A program made the position numbers and the translations under genes. A stretch of DNA of 64,000 nt from Deltaproteobacteria bacterium. GTDB taxonomy: Bacteria > JAMCPX01. The notes under the pieces were generated by a model. The model was given only the letters and a program-made list of their open reading frames with translations, ran no database searches and had not been told where the DNA came from. The stretch spans positions 1 to 64,000 of the forward strand of contig JAMCPX010000030.1 in the NCBI GenBank assembly GCA_023382265.1, read 5' to 3'. Positions 43,440-52,930 of the stretch are shown here, piece by piece; the first letter of the stretch is position 1; the number at the start of each line of letters is the position of its first letter.

Positions 43440-44762
43440 ATGGATGTATCAAGCTCATTTATATTAAGACTATTGTTAATCGGGTTTTTTATCTTGTTAA
43501 ATGCCTTATTTGCAGCCTCAGAAATAGCGATAATAATTGTTAAGGCAAAGGGTATTAAAAAGGAAAAAAACAAAGGTAAAATCCAGGATAGTTTACAATT
43601 TCTTGTAAATGATACGAAGAGATTATTTTCCACTATTCAGATAATGGTAACAATAGTCGGCTTTCTATCTTCAGCGGTTGCATCAGAATGGTACGCCTCA
43701 CCGTTAGCTGATTACTTTTTTTTACATATAGGATTCTTGAACATAACTCAATGGCATATCGTTACGATTATTTTCGTTACCATCATTATCTCATACTTAT
43801 TCCTTGTACTTGGTGAACTTTTCCCTAAAGCTATTGCTGTGGAATATGCCGATAAAATAGCACTTATTATGGCACCAGTTATAAACATGACTTCTAAGCT
43901 TCTTTCCCCATTTGTAGAATTTCTGACATTGTCAGTTAATATGATCGGCAGGATATTTGGTTTAAAACTGAAAGGTAAGTCATCAATCATTACACAGGAT
44001 GAGATACGGGCTATTATAGATACGGGTGCAAAAGAAGGTGTTGTAGAGCCTGACGCAAAACAGATGCTTTATTCTATTTTAGAATTTAGTGATACGATGG
44101 TCAAGGAGATCATGATACCGAGAGTTGATGTCACGGCAATAGAAAAGGATACCCCGTTAGATGATTCGTTGAACAGGATGATAGAATCAGGATATTCACG
44201 CATGCCCATCTATGAAAAGGACATGGACCATGTTCTTGGTATTGTCCATATAAAAGACCTGCTTGATGCAAAGAATAAAGGAAAAACATTATTGCAGATA
44301 CTCAGAATTGCTTCTTTTATACCCGATACAATGAGGCTGGACGATGCTATAAAGGAGTTCAGAAAAAGGGACATTCAGATGGCTGTCGTAACGGATGAAT
44401 ACGGAGGTATCTCAGGTATAGTAACCATGGAAGATATACTTGAAGAATTGGTAGGGGAGATAAGGGATGAATACGACCTAATGGAGGAGGAACCCATACA
44501 GCATATTCTGGATGGAATAATATCTCTCGGTAATGTGAAGATCGCCGATATCAATGAAGCTATAGGGGTTGGCATAGATGATACAAAGATAAGTACTATC
44601 GGAGGGTTTGTAACAAGCATGCTCGGGCATTATCCCTCAGTAGGTGAGGTATACGAGGACGAACAATTGAGAATAACGGTTATAAAAGTTAAAGGCAGGA
44701 TTCCGGAAAAATTAAAGGTTACAAAAAAACTTGTTGAGGAATCAAATATGGATGCATTTTAA
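43440..44762 (+). CDS. CNNM/CorC (hemolysin-family) transporter-like protein
   Basis: A 440-residue protein with an N-terminal DUF21/CNNM membrane domain (about 1-190, with 'NALFAASEIAII' and 'LVLGELFPKAIAVEYADK'). Two CBS domains follow (about 205-330, 'MIPRVDVTAIEKDTPLDDSLNRMIESGYSRMPIYE'), then a C-terminal CorC_HlyC domain ('GNVKIADINEAIG'). The family is linked to magnesium and cobalt efflux. Downstream FAD oxidoreductase follows by 18 bases, so they may be co-transcribed. Confidence 0.93.
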   Translation: MDVSSSFILRLLLIGFFILLNALFAASEIAIIIVKAKGIKKEKNKGKIQDSLQFLVNDTKRLFSTIQIMVTIVGFLSSAVASEWYASPLADYFFLHIGFLNITQWHIVTIIFVTIIISYLFLVLGELFPKAIAVEYADKIALIMAPVINMTSKLLSPFVEFLTLSVNMIGRIFGLKLKGKSSIITQDEIRAIIDTGAKEGVVEPDAKQMLYSILEFSDTMVKEIMIPRVDVTAIEKDTPLDDSLNRMIESGYSRMPIYEKDMDHVLGIVHIKDLLDAKNKGKTLLQILRIASFIPDTMRLDDAIKEFRKRDIQMAVVTDEYGGISGIVTMEDILEELVGEIRDEYDLMEEEPIQHILDGIISLGNVKIADINEAIGVGIDDTKISTIGGFVTSMLGHYPSVGEVYEDEQLRITVIKVKGRIPEKLKVTKKLVEESNMDAF

Positions 44763-44780
44763 AAGTTAGCGGAGCGTTGT

Positions 44781-46082
44781 ATGTATGATTTTATAATAGT
44801 TGGTGCAGGGATAGCAGGGCTTGAACTTGGGGCTATGCTTGGTCAGGATGGATATAGAGTGCTTGTGCTTGAGCAGGCACAGCATGTTGGCGGCAGAGCA
44901 TTTATACATGAGAAGGACGGGTTTATCCTTGATAATGGAATACACCTTGTACGGTTTGGTAAAAAAAGTGCAATCGCAAAGGTAATAAACCGCATCGGCG
45001 GTAATATTGAATTTAAACAACTCGGTAAATCATATTTTGTTGATCAGAACAATAACTTTGTTTTATTCCCCACGAGTCCGTCAGGTTTCTTTAAAAGTGA
45101 GATGTTTACAATCGCAGAACGGCTTAAGGCTTTGTTCGTCATGCTGCAGATAAAAATGAACAAATATAAGGATACGGAAAATCTTACCGTATCGGATTGG
45201 ATGGTTAATGAACATATACAAAAAGGATTGAAAAGATATTTTTCACTTGTTTCAGGCTCGATGCTTGTGTGCCCCGATATTGCCGTTGCATCGCTCAGTG
45301 CATTAACAGAGAATATAAGTAAGGTTTTAAAAACAGGCATATCTGTAGAATATCCATTACATGGCTGGGCAAAAGATATAATAGAGCCTATTACAAACAA
45401 GATAAAACAGAGTGGAGAGATCAGAGTAAACAGCAAGGTTAGATCTGTAATCATTGAGAATGGCAGGGCAACGGGTGTCAGGCTTAGCAATGATAATATA
45501 AAGGCAAATAATATTATTATTGATGTCCCATCACAGTATATCGACGAGATACTTGATACAGGTTTAATTCATGATAACAGCTTAAAAAATGCGTCAAACC
45601 TTGTTCCTACTGCAGGGATATCAATAGATTATGCGTTAGACGGTATTATAAGTGATATTGATGGATTGATTTATTTTGAAGATCCTTTAAGTTTTGGCTG
45701 TTTTGTATCCAGCCTTTCATCAAATGTTGCACCTAAAGATAAATCTTTGTTAACATGGTTTTGCCCAATTGTGCATGAGAAAATAAAGAATGATGCCGTT
45801 GTAAAAGGATATCAGGACAGGCTTGAAAAAAAGATAGAGTCCGTATTCCCTGAAATAAAGAGAAGGGCTATATTTAAACGCGTTTTACATTTTGATATGG
45901 TTGATGGCGTAGAATTAAATATAAATCAACTGAGACAAAAAAGGATCAATTTTGCATTAAATGGAGTAGAGAATCTTTATTTTGTTGGGGATACTACGTC
46001 TGCCCGTGGAGCAGGCGGAGATGTTGCACATGAGTCAAGCATTGAATGCTATGAAGAGATAACCGGTAAAACAGTCAAATGA
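44781..46082 (+). CDS. FAD-dependent amine-oxidase/phytoene-desaturase-like oxidoreductase
   Basis: A 433-residue flavoprotein with the dinucleotide fold 'DFIIVGAGIAGLELGAML', 'VLVLEQAQHVGGRAF' and the C-terminal FAD motif 'ENLYFVGDTTSARGAGGDVAHESS'. It belongs to the NAD(P)/FAD amine-oxidase superfamily that includes phytoene desaturases and protoporphyrinogen oxidases. No carotenoid gene is near, so the substrate is unknown. Its stop overlaps the following metallophosphoesterase gene (ATGA). Confidence 0.85.
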   Translation: MYDFIIVGAGIAGLELGAMLGQDGYRVLVLEQAQHVGGRAFIHEKDGFILDNGIHLVRFGKKSAIAKVINRIGGNIEFKQLGKSYFVDQNNNFVLFPTSPSGFFKSEMFTIAERLKALFVMLQIKMNKYKDTENLTVSDWMVNEHIQKGLKRYFSLVSGSMLVCPDIAVASLSALTENISKVLKTGISVEYPLHGWAKDIIEPITNKIKQSGEIRVNSKVRSVIIENGRATGVRLSNDNIKANNIIIDVPSQYIDEILDTGLIHDNSLKNASNLVPTAGISIDYALDGIISDIDGLIYFEDPLSFGCFVSSLSSNVAPKDKSLLTWFCPIVHEKIKNDAVVKGYQDRLEKKIESVFPEIKRRAIFKRVLHFDMVDGVELNINQLRQKRINFALNGVENLYFVGDTTSARGAGGDVAHESSIECYEEITGKTVK

Positions 46083-47146
46083 AGAAAGCCATAAAACTTG
46101 TTGTGAGTGATTTACATCTCGGGAGGGGACCCACGTTTGATGACGGTATAAAAAATCCGTATGAGGATTTCTGGTTTGATGGAAGCTTCGCAGAATTCGT
46201 AGAATATTACACCGCAGGGCAGTACAGGGATTTTAATGTTGAACTTATAATCAACGGCGATTTTGTTAATCTTCTTCAGCCTGATATACTTATTGACGGT
46301 GTTACAATCACGGAACCCGACAGCATGCTTATGCTGCAGAGGGTCCTCAATGGCCACGCCGTATTTTTTGAAACGCTTAAACAATTCATGAACCAGCCGG
46401 AACATCAGCTCAGCTTTATAATAGGAAATCATGATCAGGGATTTTTGTGGTATAGGATAGAAGCATTATTAAAAAATGAGATTTCAGAGAGGATTATGTT
46501 TTATCCGCGTTCCAGAAGCTTCGATGGTATATACATAGAACATGGGAATCATTACGATATGCTGAATGGCTTTGATGTTAAGGAATATTCAGAAAAGGAC
46601 TTTGAAGGCAGACGCGTTCTTAATATACCATGGGGCAGCTATTTTGTCATGACCTTTATTTATCCGAGGAAGAAAAAAATACCATATCTTGATAAGATTA
46701 AACCATTAAGAAAATATATAAGATGGGGGCTTTTATTCGATACGGTGAATACACTCAAGATCGTATCTCGGATGGTACTCTTCTATTTTAGAAACAGGTT
46801 TCACAGGGATCCGCAGAGAAGAAAAAAATTTAGTATCAACATTGAACACATAATGGAATCTCTAAGATTAAATTCGTTGACAGAAGTTGCGATATCCATT
46901 CTCAGGCACACAAACTACAGGGTTGTTATATTTGGACACAGCCATAAAGCAATGCACATAGAATTAGAAGGCAAAGAATATATCAACACGGGCACATGGA
47001 CAGAAATGATAAATATGAATATTGAAAACCTCGGCAGGCATACAAGACTTAATTATGCGTTGATTGATTATAGAGTGAATCCTGTCGGCGTAACTTTACG
47101 GGAATGGCATGGTAAACATAAAATAGAAGAGGTTTCATCATTTTAA
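46079..47146 (+). CDS. Calcineurin-type metallophosphoesterase (LpxH-like superfamily)
   Basis: A 355-residue protein with all five metal motifs: 'VSDLHLGRG', 'IINGDFVNL', 'IIGNHDQGF', 'IEHGNHYD' and 'VIFGHSHKA'. The superfamily includes UDP-2,3-diacylglucosamine hydrolases, and the position before lipopolysaccharide genes hints at envelope work. It is larger than LpxH, with a basic central insertion that could bind membranes. The substrate is not proven. It abuts the O-antigen-ligase-like gene with no spacer. Confidence 0.85.
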   Translation: MKKAIKLVVSDLHLGRGPTFDDGIKNPYEDFWFDGSFAEFVEYYTAGQYRDFNVELIINGDFVNLLQPDILIDGVTITEPDSMLMLQRVLNGHAVFFETLKQFMNQPEHQLSFIIGNHDQGFLWYRIEALLKNEISERIMFYPRSRSFDGIYIEHGNHYDMLNGFDVKEYSEKDFEGRRVLNIPWGSYFVMTFIYPRKKKIPYLDKIKPLRKYIRWGLLFDTVNTLKIVSRMVLFYFRNRFHRDPQRRKKFSINIEHIMESLRLNSLTEVAISILRHTNYRVVIFGHSHKAMHIELEGKEYINTGTWTEMINMNIENLGRHTRLNYALIDYRVNPVGVTLREWHGKHKIEEVSSF

Positions 47147-48400
47147 ATGATAAGTATATTTGATATCAAATGGCTGTTTCTTTTTTTTGTTGGTGCAATA
47201 TATCTATCTATTTCTCTGTATGAAGCGGTGCTCGTATTAATCATTCTTATCTTTTTACTGCGATTCAGCACCATTCCAAAACATCGATTTGCAGGCTCAT
47301 TAACCATTCCCGTTTTCTTGTTTTTTATTGGCATGATCCTGCCTACAATGTTGTTTGAAACTCATTCGAAATATGCGATGCAGGCCGTAATAAGGGCTGT
47401 TTTTGCGTTGATCTACTTTCCGGCACTTCTTCTTGATACCGCGGATGAAAAACTGCTGAAAAAGTATGCTTTCATTATCCTGACAGGCGGGATGCTGTTT
47501 TCCGCAGCTGCATATATAAAATTCTTTCTATTAATGCCACAACATGCCAGCGGGTTATGGGGCAGCGGTTTTGAGCTGGGCAATCTGGTATCACTGTCAA
47601 TGTGTATATCTCTTGCTTTTTTGTTTTCGATAAAAAAAAGCACAAATAAAATACTCATGTTCACTGCCTTTGCTTTTATGTTTGGAGCTATTGTACTGAC
47701 TTTTGAACGAACAGCATGGTTAGACGTTTTCTGGGGTATTGCGTTTTTCTTTTTTGCCGTGCAGCATAAAATAAAAGTAAAACCCGCTGTCCTCATAACC
47801 GGTATATTAAGTATACTCCTATTATTTTCCATACTACTGTCTGTGTTTGCAAAGCATGATCCAAGATTCGTGATTTTAAAGAAAATAATAATAAATCATA
47901 ATATCAGTTTACATGAAATAAACATACTGAGTTCCGACCGCCTCTATAAATTAAAGGCATCCATAGCTATCATAAAACACGATATTGATATGAAGCATTA
48001 TGCACCCCTCATTCTTGGACACGGGTTCAGGGCAGGGTCAACTCTGTCGCAATACTATGGTTCACAACCGGTTAAAACATCTTTCGAATCCATCTCTTTT
48101 TTAGGTGAATACATAGATACGGGCATTATAGGTATTCTTTATATGTTGTTTATCTATGGTGCATTTATTAAACTCATTTTCAGGGTGAGAAACCTCCATC
48201 CGAAGTCGCAGGAATCCGGGTTTTTGCTTACCGGGCTTACGGCAGGGGTAGGTGCTTACTTTTTCGGCTCTCTGTTTAATATGTTTGCGACCTCTCCATT
48301 TTTTTATTACCTGTTCTTGTTCGGCGTTATTGAACGTTCAGTAAGGTACTTTACTCCCATAACTAACGGAAATCCCCGTTTGGATGGAAAGCCTCTATGA
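47147..48400 (+). CDS. O-antigen ligase/polymerase-like membrane protein
   Basis: A 417-residue protein with about ten membrane segments and a large periplasmic loop. The Wzy_C/WaaL signatures are 'TFERTAWLDVFWG' in a helix and 'PLILGHGFRAGSTLSQYYG' in the loop. Such proteins join O-antigen chains to lipid A-core or polymerise repeat units. It starts immediately after the phosphoesterase stop and overlaps the next glycosyltransferase by four bases, within the glycan operon. Confidence 0.8.
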   Translation: MISIFDIKWLFLFFVGAIYLSISLYEAVLVLIILIFLLRFSTIPKHRFAGSLTIPVFLFFIGMILPTMLFETHSKYAMQAVIRAVFALIYFPALLLDTADEKLLKKYAFIILTGGMLFSAAAYIKFFLLMPQHASGLWGSGFELGNLVSLSMCISLAFLFSIKKSTNKILMFTAFAFMFGAIVLTFERTAWLDVFWGIAFFFFAVQHKIKVKPAVLITGILSILLLFSILLSVFAKHDPRFVILKKIIINHNISLHEINILSSDRLYKLKASIAIIKHDIDMKHYAPLILGHGFRAGSTLSQYYGSQPVKTSFESISFLGEYIDTGIIGILYMLFIYGAFIKLIFRVRNLHPKSQESGFLLTGLTAGVGAYFFGSLFNMFATSPFFYYLFLFGVIERSVRYFTPITNGNPRLDGKPL

Positions 48401-49476
48401 AAGTTACATTTATATTGCCCGGGTTTCCACGGAAACCCGTCGGAGGTTTCAGGGTTGTTTATGAGTATGCTAATCATCTGGCAGCACGGGGGCATGATGT
48501 CTATATTGTGCACCATTGGGCTCATTCAAAACCAGCCACCGTATTTCATTCACTCGGCAGCTTTACCACGTACGTTAAAGATGTACTTAGAATCCGTCAT
48601 GCGATCAAGAAATGGCAGCCGCTCAGCAGACAGGTTAAGGTACTATGCGTCCACGATATCACGACGAGTTCTATTCCTGACGGCGACGCTGTTTTTGCTA
48701 CGGCATGGCAAACCGCTGAATCTGTGATGCAGTTACCGGGCAGAAAGGGGAAAAAATTTTACATGGTAATGGATTTTGGCGATTATTTTGGGCCACAAGA
48801 GGAATTGAAAAAAACGTGGAAGTTTCCTTTAAAGAAGATAGCAATCTCCCGATGGATTTTTAATAATGTTGCTGTGATTGCGGGTACGGAAAATCTAACC
48901 TACATACCTCTTGGTATTAACCATAAAATATTTCATATAAAAAATAACACTGATAACAGACCTTACCACTTAGCGATGATGTATGCGCCGGGTTATTACA
49001 AAGCTGCGGAAGACGGTATAGCGGCAATGGAGATCTGCAAAATACGGTATCCTGATTTAAAGGCTGTCGTATTCGGGAATACGGGCTCTTCATCGAGGAA
49101 CTCACAATGGATAAATTATGAATATAGGGTTAGTAATCGTGAACTTGTACAAATATACAATAGTTCACGGATCTTTATAAGCAGTAGTATAGGCGAGGGG
49201 TTTGCATTTCCTTCTGCTGAGGCAATGGCATGCGGGTGTGCGGTAGCATCAACCGATTGCGGCGGCAATAGAGACTATGCGGAGGATGGGGTGACTGCTT
49301 TATTATCGCCGCCTAATAACCCTAAAGCTCTGGCAGATAATGTACTGAAGCTCTTAAATAATGAGGGCGTAAGAAAAAGGATTTCTATAGCAGGCTTTGA
49401 ACGTATACAGGAATTCAAATGGTACAGGAGTGCAGAGTTGTTGGAAAATGTTTTGCTGGAACGCACAAGAGCATAA
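48397..49476 (+). CDS. Glycosyltransferase family 4 protein
   Basis: A 359-residue GT-B glycosyltransferase. The N-terminal fold begins 'MKVTFILPGFPRKPVGGFRVVYEYANHLA'-like (glycine-rich acceptor loop). The C-terminal nucleotide-sugar site is 'SSIGEGFAFPSAEAMACGCAVASTDCGGNRDYAEDG', with the E-x7-E pattern. It probably adds a hexose to lipopolysaccharide. It overlaps the ligase-like gene by four bases. Confidence 0.88.
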   Translation: MKVTFILPGFPRKPVGGFRVVYEYANHLAARGHDVYIVHHWAHSKPATVFHSLGSFTTYVKDVLRIRHAIKKWQPLSRQVKVLCVHDITTSSIPDGDAVFATAWQTAESVMQLPGRKGKKFYMVMDFGDYFGPQEELKKTWKFPLKKIAISRWIFNNVAVIAGTENLTYIPLGINHKIFHIKNNTDNRPYHLAMMYAPGYYKAAEDGIAAMEICKIRYPDLKAVVFGNTGSSSRNSQWINYEYRVSNRELVQIYNSSRIFISSSIGEGFAFPSAEAMACGCAVASTDCGGNRDYAEDGVTALLSPPNNPKALADNVLKLLNNEGVRKRISIAGFERIQEFKWYRSAELLENVLLERTRA

Positions 49477-49500
49477 AGATTGTTATGAAAGAGATCACTT

Positions 49501-50673
49501 ATGGATAAAATGCCCTGTGTCGGGATTTTGAGGGAGAAAAATATCAATCCATGGGAAATTCAGAATTACATTCCCTTAAGGGATAAGATGGATATTGTAT
49601 TGTTTATGCCCAATGATAATGGTTTTGATATTACGGGTATTGATCTACCGGTATATAACCTTAATAAACTTTCAGAGACCACGTACAATGTTTTTCATCC
49701 GGTTAAGTATATTAAACGGGCTTTCAGCTCACACTTCGAAAAGGTTTTTTATTATCCAAACGAGATAGAGAAGAAGGCCAATACTCTTAACATACTTCAT
49801 ACCGTTGATTTAAAAGCAAGGATGACCTACACAGGCGCATATCTAAAGGGGAAACACGGGTTCAAGTTGATCGTCACGGTATGGGAAAATATTCCATTCC
49901 TGTATAAAAATAAGCCCCGCTGGCAGAAAATGAGATCATTTATACTTCAACACGCCGATGGTATTATTGCTGTAACGCAGGGTGCCAAAGAGGCACTTCT
50001 GATTGAGGGGGTACCGGAGCATAAAATTACTCTGATACACTATGGAATAGATGTGAATGCATTTAAGCCTTTGGAAAGAGAAGCGATATATTCCGATCGA
50101 TTCCGCATAAAAGATAAAGAAAGGATCATACTTTTTATTGGAAGACTTGTTCCCGAAAAGGGTATTTATCAATTACTCTTTGCAGCAAGATACCTTTTAT
50201 CAGGAGATATGGGTTTTCCAGTCAAATTGTTTATAGTGGGAACAGGCAGAGAACGGGATCTCATAACACAACTTATCAGGGAATGGGGGCTGGAAGAAAA
50301 GATCGTTCTTATTCCATACATACCTTATCACGAACTTCCACACCTCTATAATCTTGCCGATATATTTGTGCTTCCAAGCTTTCCCACAAGTGAATGGCAA
50401 GAGCAATTCGGTATGGTTTTGCTTGAGGCAATGGCAAGCGGGAAGGCAATTGTCGGTTCAACTTCGGGTGCAATTCCGGAGGTGTTGGGTGATGCCGGTT
50501 TACTCGTTCCTTCCGGTGATTGGATAGCCCTTGCCAATGTATTAAAAAGACTTTTAGAGGACGAAACGCTGCGGAATAAATTAGGTGCTAAGGCAGCAGA
50601 TCTTGCAAAAGAAAAATACGATTCTCGGAAAATCGCACAACAAATCTATCTCTTTTATAAAAAGTTCATCTAA
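49501..50673 (+). CDS. Glycosyltransferase family 4 protein
   Basis: A 390-residue GT-B enzyme. Visible motifs are 'FIGRLVPEKGIYQLLFAA' at the start of the C-terminal domain, 'YIPYHELPHLYNLADIFVLPS' and 'EQFGMVLLEAMASGKAIVG' with the E-x7-E pair. Part of the glycan operon; donor and acceptor unknown. The next GT2 gene starts 13 bases after its stop. Confidence 0.9.
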   Translation: MDKMPCVGILREKNINPWEIQNYIPLRDKMDIVLFMPNDNGFDITGIDLPVYNLNKLSETTYNVFHPVKYIKRAFSSHFEKVFYYPNEIEKKANTLNILHTVDLKARMTYTGAYLKGKHGFKLIVTVWENIPFLYKNKPRWQKMRSFILQHADGIIAVTQGAKEALLIEGVPEHKITLIHYGIDVNAFKPLEREAIYSDRFRIKDKERIILFIGRLVPEKGIYQLLFAARYLLSGDMGFPVKLFIVGTGRERDLITQLIREWGLEEKIVLIPYIPYHELPHLYNLADIFVLPSFPTSEWQEQFGMVLLEAMASGKAIVGSTSGAIPEVLGDAGLLVPSGDWIALANVLKRLLEDETLRNKLGAKAADLAKEKYDSRKIAQQIYLFYKKFI

Positions 50674-50686
50674 CGGAGAATATGCA

Positions 50687-51619
50687 ATGGGGACAAGCAT
50701 CGTAATAACGAGCTGGAACGGGAAGGAAAGACTGAAAATATCACTTCCTTCCATAATGCACGCATGGGAAAGCCACCCGGAAGTTATTCGTGAAATAATA
50801 GTTGTTGATGATGCTTCCAGTGATGATACGGAAGAGTTTCTGCGATTGCAATTCCCACAGATTAGAATGATTAAAAATAAACAAAACCGTGGTTTTATTT
50901 ACTCAAGTAACAAAGGCGTTCATGAGGCTCGGGAAGATATTGCAGTTCTACTCAACAATGATGTGACAGTGAGTAATAATTTTTTAGATGCTGTTATCCC
51001 TAATTTTGATGATTCATCCGTATTTGCCGTCACTTTTAGATCTCTGGGAGACGATGAGAAAACCTTCCGGGAAGGTGGAAAGAGCATGGTGTTTTCTTTA
51101 GGCTTCCCGCATATTAGACATGCTTTAAGGCATCAAGCGGAGAACAACAAATATTCTTTGTATGCTGTAGGTGGGCACTGCGCAGTAAGAAAACAGATGT
51201 TTCTTGCTCTTGGTGGATTTGATGAACTTTTCCATCCAGGCTACTGGGAAGATGTGGACATATCATGGAGGGCATGGAAAAACGGATGGAAGGTGCTTTA
51301 CGAACCGGAAAGTGTAGTTTATCATAAAGAGATCAGTACAATGAAAACCTCCTTCAAGCGTTTTACACTCAAAACCATTAAAGCGAGGAATCGTTTGCTT
51401 TTTATCTGGAAGAATATCAGTTCACCATTTCTTATGTCAGAACATATCTTTTTTCTTGTTATTAGAACCGTTACATCTATAATTACATTGGATATTTATT
51501 TTTATCCTGCCTTATTTTCTGCCCTCAGGTTACTGCCCCTTGTTTTTAAAAGGCGAAAAACAGAAGAGTTTAATGGGAATATGTCTGATAGGACTACTAT
51601 AAGGATTGGAAGGGATTGA
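50687..51619 (+). CDS. Glycosyltransferase family 2 protein
   Basis: The ATG at 50687 with GGAGAA upstream is chosen over an in-frame upstream ATG that lies inside the previous gene; it gives 310 residues. GT-A motifs: 'SIVITSWNGKERLKISLPS', 'IIVVDDASSDDTEEFL', 'AVLLNNDVTVSNNF' (the metal-binding DxD is 'NND'-like) and 'GYWEDVDISWRAWKNGWK'. This resembles rhamnosyltransferase-type enzymes. It ends the first glycan operon; a new promoter-like sequence follows. Confidence 0.88.
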   Translation: MGTSIVITSWNGKERLKISLPSIMHAWESHPEVIREIIVVDDASSDDTEEFLRLQFPQIRMIKNKQNRGFIYSSNKGVHEAREDIAVLLNNDVTVSNNFLDAVIPNFDDSSVFAVTFRSLGDDEKTFREGGKSMVFSLGFPHIRHALRHQAENNKYSLYAVGGHCAVRKQMFLALGGFDELFHPGYWEDVDISWRAWKNGWKVLYEPESVVYHKEISTMKTSFKRFTLKTIKARNRLLFIWKNISSPFLMSEHIFFLVIRTVTSIITLDIYFYPALFSALRLLPLVFKRRKTEEFNGNMSDRTTIRIGRD

Positions 51620-51666
51620 ATCAAACCAGGATTCTTTATAAACTGCCGGTGAAGAACTGGTATTAT

Positions 51667-51695
51667 TTGACATAAAGTTATTAATTCATTATTTT
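51667..51695 (+). promoter_or_regulatory. Candidate promoter for the Trm112-like/heptosyltransferase genes
   Basis: TTGACA (51667-51672), a 17-base spacer and TATTTT (51690-51695) lie between the GT2 gene and the Trm112-like gene. The -10 is only 4 of 6. Confidence 0.4.
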
Positions 51696-51728
51696 ACAAA
51701 TATATCTCAATATTGAGGAAGGATGATG

Positions 51729-51908
51729 ATGGCTATAAGCAAAGAGCTTCTTGATATACTTGCATGTCCACAGTGCAAGGGTGATCTTGAACTTGAAAAA
51801 GATGAAAAGGGCCTTATCTGCCGCAGGTGTAATCTCAAATACACTATTGCGGATGACATACCCGTGATGCTGGTTGATGAGGCAATAAAGCTAAATGAAC
51901 AAAAATGA
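51729..51908 (+). CDS. Trm112-family small zinc-ribbon protein
   Basis: A 59-residue protein of the Trm112/YcaR type: 'LLDILACPQCKGDLELEKDEKGLICRRCNLKYTIADDIPVMLVDEA' contains two CxxC zinc pairs. Three tandem ATGs occur; the third (51729) has the best spacing from GAGGAAGG. Bacterial members often sit beside lipid A or lipopolysaccharide genes (next to lpxK in E. coli). It overlaps the heptosyltransferase gene by 14 bases, suggesting coupled translation. Confidence 0.92.
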   Translation: MAISKELLDILACPQCKGDLELEKDEKGLICRRCNLKYTIADDIPVMLVDEAIKLNEQK

Positions 51909-52896
51909 TGAACCGCATCTCATACTTATTATCCAGACAGCCTTTCTTGGTGATATAGTCTTAACAATTCCATTTTTAAGGGTTTTAAGATCACACTTTA
52001 AAAACGCTGAAATTCTTTTGCTCACAACGCCTGTGGGTGAGGAGCTTTTAAATGATCAGGATGTCGCGGATAGAATTATTATCTATGATAAAAATGGAAG
52101 AGAGCGCGGTTTAAAATCGTATGCAGCTAAAATAAAAGAAATAAAAGCTTATAACTTTGATACGGTCATATCCCCGCACCGTTCCATGAGATCGGGGACA
52201 ATCGCATTGTTTTCGGGCGCAAAAAATAGAGTGGGTTATTCTATACCGTCCTTGATACCATTTTATAATGTTAGAGTTAAGAGAGATAAACTTCAGCACG
52301 AGGTAGATAGGATATTTGCATTGCTTGAGCCTTTTCACATAAAACCATCATCCGGTGAGAGATACCCTTTAATCAATGTTACAGGCATACAAAGGTCTTC
52401 TAATACAATAGGTATTGCACCAGGCTCTGTATGGCATACAAAAAGATGGCTGGGAAAGGGTTACGCAGATGTGATAAAGCAGCTTCATAAAAATGATTTT
52501 AACATCGTGTTGATTGGCAGTAAAGAAGATAAACCGGTATCTGACAGAATAAGATCACTTGTAGACGCAGAGATCACAGATTTAACAGGTAAAACCGATA
52601 TTCATGATCTTATTAAAACCATCGCAGGATTAACATTACTTATAACAAATGACAATGGTGCAATGCAGGTTGCACAAGCCGTTAATACCCCCATTATTGC
52701 TATATTCGGGCCGACCATACCTGAACAGGGTTTTGCGCCTATGAGGCCTAATACGGTTATTGTTCAGGCGGGCAAACTTTACTGCAGGCCGTGCTCTCCT
52801 CATGGACCAAATGAATGTCCTGAAGGACATTTTCTCTGTATGAACTCTATAAAACCGGAGCATGTAATGAATGCCGTGCATGCACTTCTTGTTTAA
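51895..52896 (+). CDS. waaF: Lipopolysaccharide heptosyltransferase (GT9 family)
   Basis: A 333-residue GT9 enzyme: 'LIIQTAFLGDIVLTIPFLRVLR' at the N-terminus, 'IGIAPGSVWHTKRW' and 'LLITNDNGAMQVAQAVNTPIIAIFGPT' in the donor-site domain, and a Cys-containing C-terminus typical of heptosyltransferase II. It transfers ADP-heptose to the lipopolysaccharide inner core. The waaF rather than waaC assignment rests on general likeness. Confidence 0.85.
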   Translation: MNKNDEPHLILIIQTAFLGDIVLTIPFLRVLRSHFKNAEILLLTTPVGEELLNDQDVADRIIIYDKNGRERGLKSYAAKIKEIKAYNFDTVISPHRSMRSGTIALFSGAKNRVGYSIPSLIPFYNVRVKRDKLQHEVDRIFALLEPFHIKPSSGERYPLINVTGIQRSSNTIGIAPGSVWHTKRWLGKGYADVIKQLHKNDFNIVLIGSKEDKPVSDRIRSLVDAEITDLTGKTDIHDLIKTIAGLTLLITNDNGAMQVAQAVNTPIIAIFGPTIPEQGFAPMRPNTVIVQAGKLYCRPCSPHGPNECPEGHFLCMNSIKPEHVMNAVHALLV

Positions 52897-52930
52897 TCCG
52901 AAGAGTAGAGAAAAAGATCAACTAATATTT